A stretch of DNA of 64,000 nucleotides from Enchytraeus crypticus. Its lineage: Eukaryota; Annelida; Clitellata; Enchytraeida; Enchytraeidae. Positions 59,145-64,000 of the stretch are shown piece after piece. A program made the position numbers and the translations under genes. The notes beneath the pieces are model-generated. The model made no database searches and had not been told where the DNA came from. It was given only the letters and a program-made list of their open reading frames with translations. The stretch covers positions 2,072,001-2,136,000 of the forward strand of contig CAJHZI010000818.1 of the NCBI GenBank assembly GCA_905160935.1, read 5' to 3'. The stretch's first letter is position 1; the number at the start of each line of letters is the position of its first letter.

Positions 59145-60300
59145 ATATTTAAAGCTACAAATCCAATCTGGTATCGAATGAGAATTTAAATCATGAACAC
59201 TTTTGAAGGTTCAGAAAATTAAACTAAAACTGAGAAAATTGATCGAAATTAAGTAACAATCACAAATAATAATAGAGTGGAAAATAAATATAGTGGTTTG
59301 AACAAACCGGCAATAACACAAAGCTGATGAGCTCTATTAGTATGAACGACTTTGTGTTCGACATTCTGACCTCAATCACTGATGTTACTAGTTACTGCAC
59401 GACATCTTGAACTGGCTTGTTTGAGCGGTCCCGTGTAGACTGTATCATTAAATAACCATTCCAAGGAAGTCCGAATTCACATCGTTAGCTTTAAATAATC
59501 ATTTTCTGACAATCATAATAATTATTTTGTGTAATCTGTTATTATCCTAGTGACATATACGTAAAATATTACTGTTATCATAGGTTTTTAAGCAAAAACT
59601 TTAGTGCTGCTTCTATCTCCTTCATTCTTTGTTTACTGCGGTGGTCAGCTCGATAGGGTACTTTAGTGCCCTCTCTGATGGCCGTAGTGAGCAAATTTTA
59701 TTTTCTGTTTGATGCTCCATATGCTGAACACACTTTGAACTGTTGATTTGTCTGCTTTCACAATTGTTTGTTGGTGTTTGAAGACTTTTAAATAAACATA
59801 ATTATGTACTACTACTAAATTGCTGAGCGAATAAGCCACCGGGTCCTAGAAAACTTAAGGAAATGCTGAAGAAAGCACATGTAAAGCACCTCAGAAACTA
59901 CATTTTTAATTAACATAAAGTTTACGCTAGCTGAGGCTTAGCAAACCCATTCAAACTTTTTATTATTATTAACCAACGTTTGGTCGATAGAAATGCGTTA
60001 ATAAATTTCAAGCAGCCCACTGTATATTATAACCTAAAACTAAAATAAAATATAATGATGAAGTCTTATGACTTCCCGGACACGTACGTATAGCCTGCAA
60101 TGCCTTCACATAGACAAAAAACCATTTGTAACCGTTTTTAACATGCGACCTTATTAGGAATATTGAAAAATTGAGTGATCCCATCACCCACGAAGTAATT
60201 AAGTTGAAGGTTCACTCCCTAATGAAGCCGTTATTTACTTATCCATATATTTGTCCCTAGTATTTAAAGTAATCGAATCCCTTGCAATCAAAGAAATTCA
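59145..60300. other. AT-rich DNA, nothing seen
   Basis: No exon or repeat recognised. Confidence 0.4.
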
Positions 60301-60307
60301 ATTAGGC

Positions 60308-60309
<2 letters not shown>

Positions 60310-60374
<65 letters not shown>

Positions 60375-60382
60375 TATATATA
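60310..60382. repeat. TA microsatellite
   Basis: (TA)n directly abutting the left end of the foldback element, perhaps its target. Confidence 0.95.
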
Positions 60383-60383
60383 C

Positions 60384-61686
60384 TGGGGCGTATCCAGGAT
60401 TTTTTTAAGGGGGGGCCGAATTTTTTTGTTGAGAATGTACACAATTTTTGCTTACTCCCCGCCTTCTTCGGGACATGTTATGCAATCAGAAAAATGCTGT
60501 GGGAGGGGTGTGTGGGCTCAAAATGTTTTCACTACTGAGCTCGGCTAGTAGAGTGAATGTATATAACCCCCCCCCCCCAACCACCACTCATACCCGTACT
60601 AAAGTGAGAGGAAAAACTAAAATGCCTAAAATCCTACATTTGTTTTTGAAGAAAGTAGGTTAATTTTTTTCATCTCTGAAGAAACTCAGCCATCTGGACG
60701 ATTTGCAAAAGTGCTCTAATTATGGCGGTAGGAGGGGGGCTTAAGCCCTTCCCAGCCAAGGCTTCTTGCATTACTGCTGCGGGACAGAGTTCACATTTTT
60801 TACTAGCACACTTTTTTCCTCTTAAACAGTGGTTAAAGAGAAAACTGAGAGCTAGTGAAACGGTCAACACTTTTTGGACCCCTCCATTTACAGGGCTTCT
60901 AGTATACAAAGTATGGGCCCCTAGTCCCATATTTTAACAAATTTAATCTAGTGGAACTGAGTTCCGTCTCGTATCCCTCCCACCCCCACCCTAACCACTA
61001 CCCTTACAAACATACTGATACATAGAAATTGTCATAGAAACAATGAAAATATAGTTTACATTTTTTATCGTCGGGGCTAAGGGAGGGTCCAGGCCTCCTG
61101 GCCCCCCTGGATCCGCCACTGGGGGGTACGAGAATGAACTCAGTTCCACTAGCTCACATTTGTTCAAATATGGATTAGGGGCCCATATTTGGCATCCTGG
61201 GAGCCCTTTGTAATGGAAGGGGGCCCGAACAATGCTGATCGTTTCACTTGCTCTCAATTTTCAATTTTACCACTGTATAAGAGGAAAAAGGATGTAAGTA
61301 AAAAATATGAACTCTGTTCAGCAGCAGTAGTGCAAAAAGCCTTGGCTGGGAGGGATTTAAGCCCCCCCCCTACAGCCAAAATGAGGTTACATTTGCAATG
61401 CGTCCAGATCCGTTGAGTATCGTCAGAAGTGGAATTTAACCTACTGCTTTCCTAGTAGGATTTTAGGCATTTTAGGTTTTCCTCTCGTTTTAGTAGGGGT
61501 ATGAGTGGGGGGGGGGGGGTAAAATAAGGGGATATACTCACTCTATGAATGAGACGAGCCCTATAGTAAAACAATTTGAGCCGCCCCACGCACAGCATTT
61601 TTCTGGTTGCGTCACATGTCCCGAAGAAGGCAAAAAAAGAATATTTTGGGCCCGCCCCTTAAAAATGCCTGGATCCGCCCCTGCAG
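60384..61686. mobile_element. 1.3-kb foldback (inverted-repeat) element
   Basis: Nearly the whole element is an imperfect palindrome about 60384-61000 against 61070-61686. Matched landmarks: GGGGCGTATCCAGG vs CCTGGATCCGCCCC; CTTCTTCGGGACATGT vs ACATGTCCCGAAGAAGG; ATGCCTAAAATCCTAC vs GTAGGATTTTAGGCAT; CCCAGCCAAGGCTT vs AAGCCTTGGCTGGGAG; TCTAGTGGAACTGAGTTC vs GAACTCAGTTCCACTAG. The CAGGGGCGGATCCAGG-type terminus resembles hAT-like non-autonomous elements (inference). No coding capacity. Confidence 0.85.
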
Positions 61687-61689
61687 ACC

Positions 61690-61830
61690 GAGATAAAGAA
61701 TGTTTGATGATTTAAAGATTTACTCATATGTGGACATGAAGAGGAAAGCGAAATACAGAGAAGAGTAGAAAAGTTACATACCATTGCCCTGCCAGTAGGC
61801 AGCACACTACGAAAGAGAGAGATATTATAT
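61690..61830 (+). mobile_element. LINE 3' tail fragment
   Basis: GATGATTTAAAGATTTACTC, TGGACATGAAGAGGAAAGCG, then CCTGCCAGTAGGCAGCACAC and a GAGAGAGA tail. Confidence 0.7.
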
Positions 61831-61854
61831 AATCTGCCTTTCTTTTCGTATTCA

Positions 61855-61980
61855 CAGCTCTCTCTCTCTCCCTCTCTTCAGTGCACTACCAAGTGGCAGG
61901 TTCAAGGTACACATTCATACTCAGAGTATGGTTTCTCGCTCTATAGGAGCACTACTTAGATCAACAAGCAAATCCCTACA
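61855..61980 (-). mobile_element. CT run and retroelement tail, second family
   Basis: CAGTGCACTACCAAGTGGCA, AGGTACACATTCATACTCAG and AGATCAACAAGCAAATCCCT. Same pattern as 62.80-62.91 kb. Confidence 0.65.
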
Positions 61981-62269
61981 CAGTCTATGCCTTATCTATA
62001 CCGTAGTAGCTTGTGAAAAGTAGGCGTAGGCCTATGGCTTGCATATTCACATATGCAAGCGTAATTTAGATCTCCCAGCTTTCCAAGTTTCGGTCGATCT
62101 TTTCCAGCTATCTCAATTTTCTGTTCTTCCATCTATTAGGCCTAATTCTGTTAGGAATTCATCACCTATGACTCTGAGAACGTGGCCTAACAACACATAT
62201 AATGTCCTATTCATTTATTTTATATGATGTTACAGCGTATTTAATTTAGCTAATCTATCGTCAAAAATG

Positions 62270-62590
62270 AAACAGTACTCGAAAGAAGATGACAAAGAAA
62301 ATTAGATGAAATAGTTTCTGAGGGAAGGTTGAGGTTTTTAGGTCATTTACTGAGAATGTCCGAGGATAAATACGCAAAGACTGCAGTGAACTGGAAGCCA
62401 AGTCAAGGAAAAAGGAAAAGAGTATCTAGACGTACCTAGAAGTACTTGGCTAAGTATGATCAACAAGGATTTGAGAACATTAAGCATTTCATGGGAAGAC
62501 GCTGTGAAGATTGCTGATGATAGAAACGAATGGAGGAATGTTGCCGCCCTATGTTCTGCACAGAATGCAAGGAACCGATGATGATATGTT
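62270..62590 (+). mobile_element. Decayed LINE C-terminal fragment
   Basis: Across frameshifts it encodes GRLRFLGHLLRMSEDKYAKT, QGKRKR, then TLSISWEDAVKIADDRNEWR and ALCSAQNARNR. This GH.LRM..., W..AV..A.DR..WR order is typical of the extreme C-terminus of non-LTR element polyproteins. Distinct from the intronic LINE. Confidence 0.75.
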
Positions 62591-62699
62591 GATGCTCGTT
62601 TATAGGCCAACTCACCAACTCGATCTATTCTGTACTTAATTCTTATTTCTTAAAGTAATATTTGCCTATCCATATCGTCTTCTCCACTGTTTATCAACA

Positions 62700-62776
62700 T
62701 CTCTCTCTCTCTTTCTTTCTCTTTCTCTCTCTCTCCCTCTCTCTCTATCCTTCTTTCTGTCTGTCTCTCTTTCTCC

Positions 62777-62810
<34 letters not shown>

Positions 62811-62910
62811 AGTGTTCTGCCAAGTGGCACGTCCAATGTACATATTCATACTCAGAGACGGCTTTCACCCTCCATCAAAAGCACGCCATAGCTCAACAAG
62901 TTGTTTCTTA
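62700..62910 (-). mobile_element. CT run and retroelement tail, second family
   Basis: Long CT run, then AGTGTTCTGCCAAGTGGCAC and CAATGTACATATTCATACTC, ending ATAGCTCAACAAG. Confidence 0.65.
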
Positions 62911-63005
62911 GTTAGTTAGTTAGTTAGCTAGATAGTAAATTAGTTAGTTAGTTAGTTAGCTAGATAGTAAATTAGTTAGTTAGAGTTAGTTAGCTGATGA
63001 ATAGC
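62910..63005 (+). repeat. AGTT repeat with AGCTAGATAGTAAATT blocks
   Basis: Tandem TTAGTTAGTTAGCTAGATAG units. Confidence 0.9.
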
Positions 63006-63009
63006 TGAT

Positions 63010-63795
63010 AGATGGACGGATTGATTGATTGCTTGATTGATCCATTCATTGATTCATTGATTCATTCATTCAATTATTTGTTCGTTCATTCCTCATAATC
63101 TTCTCCTATGAATTCCAGTATACTATTTGTGTAATCTGCTACTAACATGGCTCAGTATTTGTTCAGTGATAGTGTAATGCTATATATTATAATGATATTT
63201 CCATTATATATTAAGGATATAACTTGTGTCGTTATTGAGAGATTTCATAGTTGTACACTCGGTGACCTGGCCTGTCACAGTTGACTTGAGTGTATACTGA
63301 TCAGGATTATTAGGCCTACAACAGCCTGAGGCTGAGCTAGTGAACTCTGCCCAGGGCTGCATGTAACGAGAGGGGAGGGGGGGGGGGGTGGTCAGGCAGA
63401 CGAAATTCTGAGCAGGAACTGGATTTAACTCGTTCATTTGCACTTGTGATGTCGAGGTGTCAAGTACTCATGGCTACAATGATGAAGTCGCGTGGTAAGT
63501 TTCACGAAATATCTTTAAAGATTTTTTGCAATCAAACTTCTTTAGTTGTTTATTTATAGTGTCACAATAATACCAATTATTATCTTTACATAAATAGATA
63601 AGCTCTATTAGTAAGATTTTCGGAATTTGCATACCGGTTCAGAAGTAGAGTAATTGATACATTTTTTCGATCGCATATCTACCTTTAAATATCGTTATGG
63701 CATGTGAGCTGAAATTTTAATAGATTTTATTATCATTGAATCGTGAGCAGTAAGCAGTATGATGAGCCAGCTAGGAACAACCTACAAATAAGTTA
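63010..63795. other. AT-rich DNA, nothing clear
   Basis: Contains ATTCATTGATTC repeats near 63040 and a G run near 63371. The open 79-codon minus frame at 63204-63443 has no recognised character. Confidence 0.35.
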
Positions 63796-63804
63796 ACCTA
63801 TCAA

Positions 63805-64000
63805 TTTGGGTGAACAGGATTGTTTTATCGGAGACCTTACCAGTAAATGTTAATCGTAGCTGAGGAAGGCACAGGGGCCCACCTCGTCATAAGCAGAATC
63901 CCCCATGAATAATGGTATATCAAAAGAAATGTCATAGATGATTCAAAGATCCACTGATATATAGAGGTGAAGAGGAAAACGGAAAATAGAGACGAGTGGA
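63805..64000 (+). mobile_element. Retroelement 3' end, cut by window edge
   Basis: GGGTGAACAGGATTGTTTTA, ACCAGTAAATGTTAATCGTA, AATAATGGTATATCAAAAGA and GAGGTGAAGAGGAAAACGGA follow the order of the 35.5-kb copy; the tail lies beyond the window. Confidence 0.75.

Noticed and set aside
63204-63443. 79-codon minus-strand frame with poly-Pro
   Set aside because: The proline run comes from a G homopolymer; no splice sites or homology are apparent.

Overview
The window is nuclear DNA of an animal, most likely an aquatic invertebrate; I cannot name the phylum. It is AT-rich and gene-poor. Introns are GT-AG, repeat families are non-LTR retrotransposons, tRNA- and 5S-derived SINEs, inverted-repeat elements and many minisatellites, and there are no operons or bacterial-type genes. 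Long open frames are scarce, and many of the long ones are only minisatellites whose period is a multiple of three.

Two genes can be supported. (1) About 3.0-15.0 kb, plus strand: an unrecognised serine-rich, acidic, internally repetitive protein. I assemble it from four exons (end of the first at 6697; 7279-7554; 8382-8552; 12432-14988). All three junctions share one phase, and the 171-nt exon is too short to show as a long open frame. The first exon carries apparent single-base frame breaks. (2) 43.8-56.6 kb, minus strand: a complete type-B carboxylesterase (cholinesterase-like alpha/beta hydrolase) of 11 exons. It is 1,695 nt and 564 residues long, every splice phase fits, and the Ser-Glu-His triad, oxyanion loop and signal-peptide-like start are present. 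Its introns hold a decayed LINE in antisense, SINEs, an E-box array and a possible in-phase 78-nt cassette exon inside the nucleophile elbow.

The rest is repeat landscape. 15-20 kb has a few exon-like fragments and a 20-bp minisatellite. 20.7-22.9 kb has a three-copy AT-rich repeat with a conserved GC-richer core. 23.8-25.2 kb has a family of near-perfect hairpins with a paired substitution. 27.4-30.2 kb is a 2.8-kb element with roughly 390-bp inverted ends. 30-35 kb is a run of minisatellites. 36.2-39.6 kb holds a 165-bp repeat and a nearly identical 1,135-bp direct duplication. 40-41 kb is LINE debris. 56.6-64 kb has LINE 3' tails, a 1.3-kb foldback element and simple repeats.

Most interesting signals: the hairpin family with covariation, the tRNA/5S chimeric SINE, the two large inverted-repeat elements, the possible cassette exon in the esterase active site, and the phase-matched hidden exons of the serine-rich gene. 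No CRISPR, rRNA operon or intact functional tRNA was seen.
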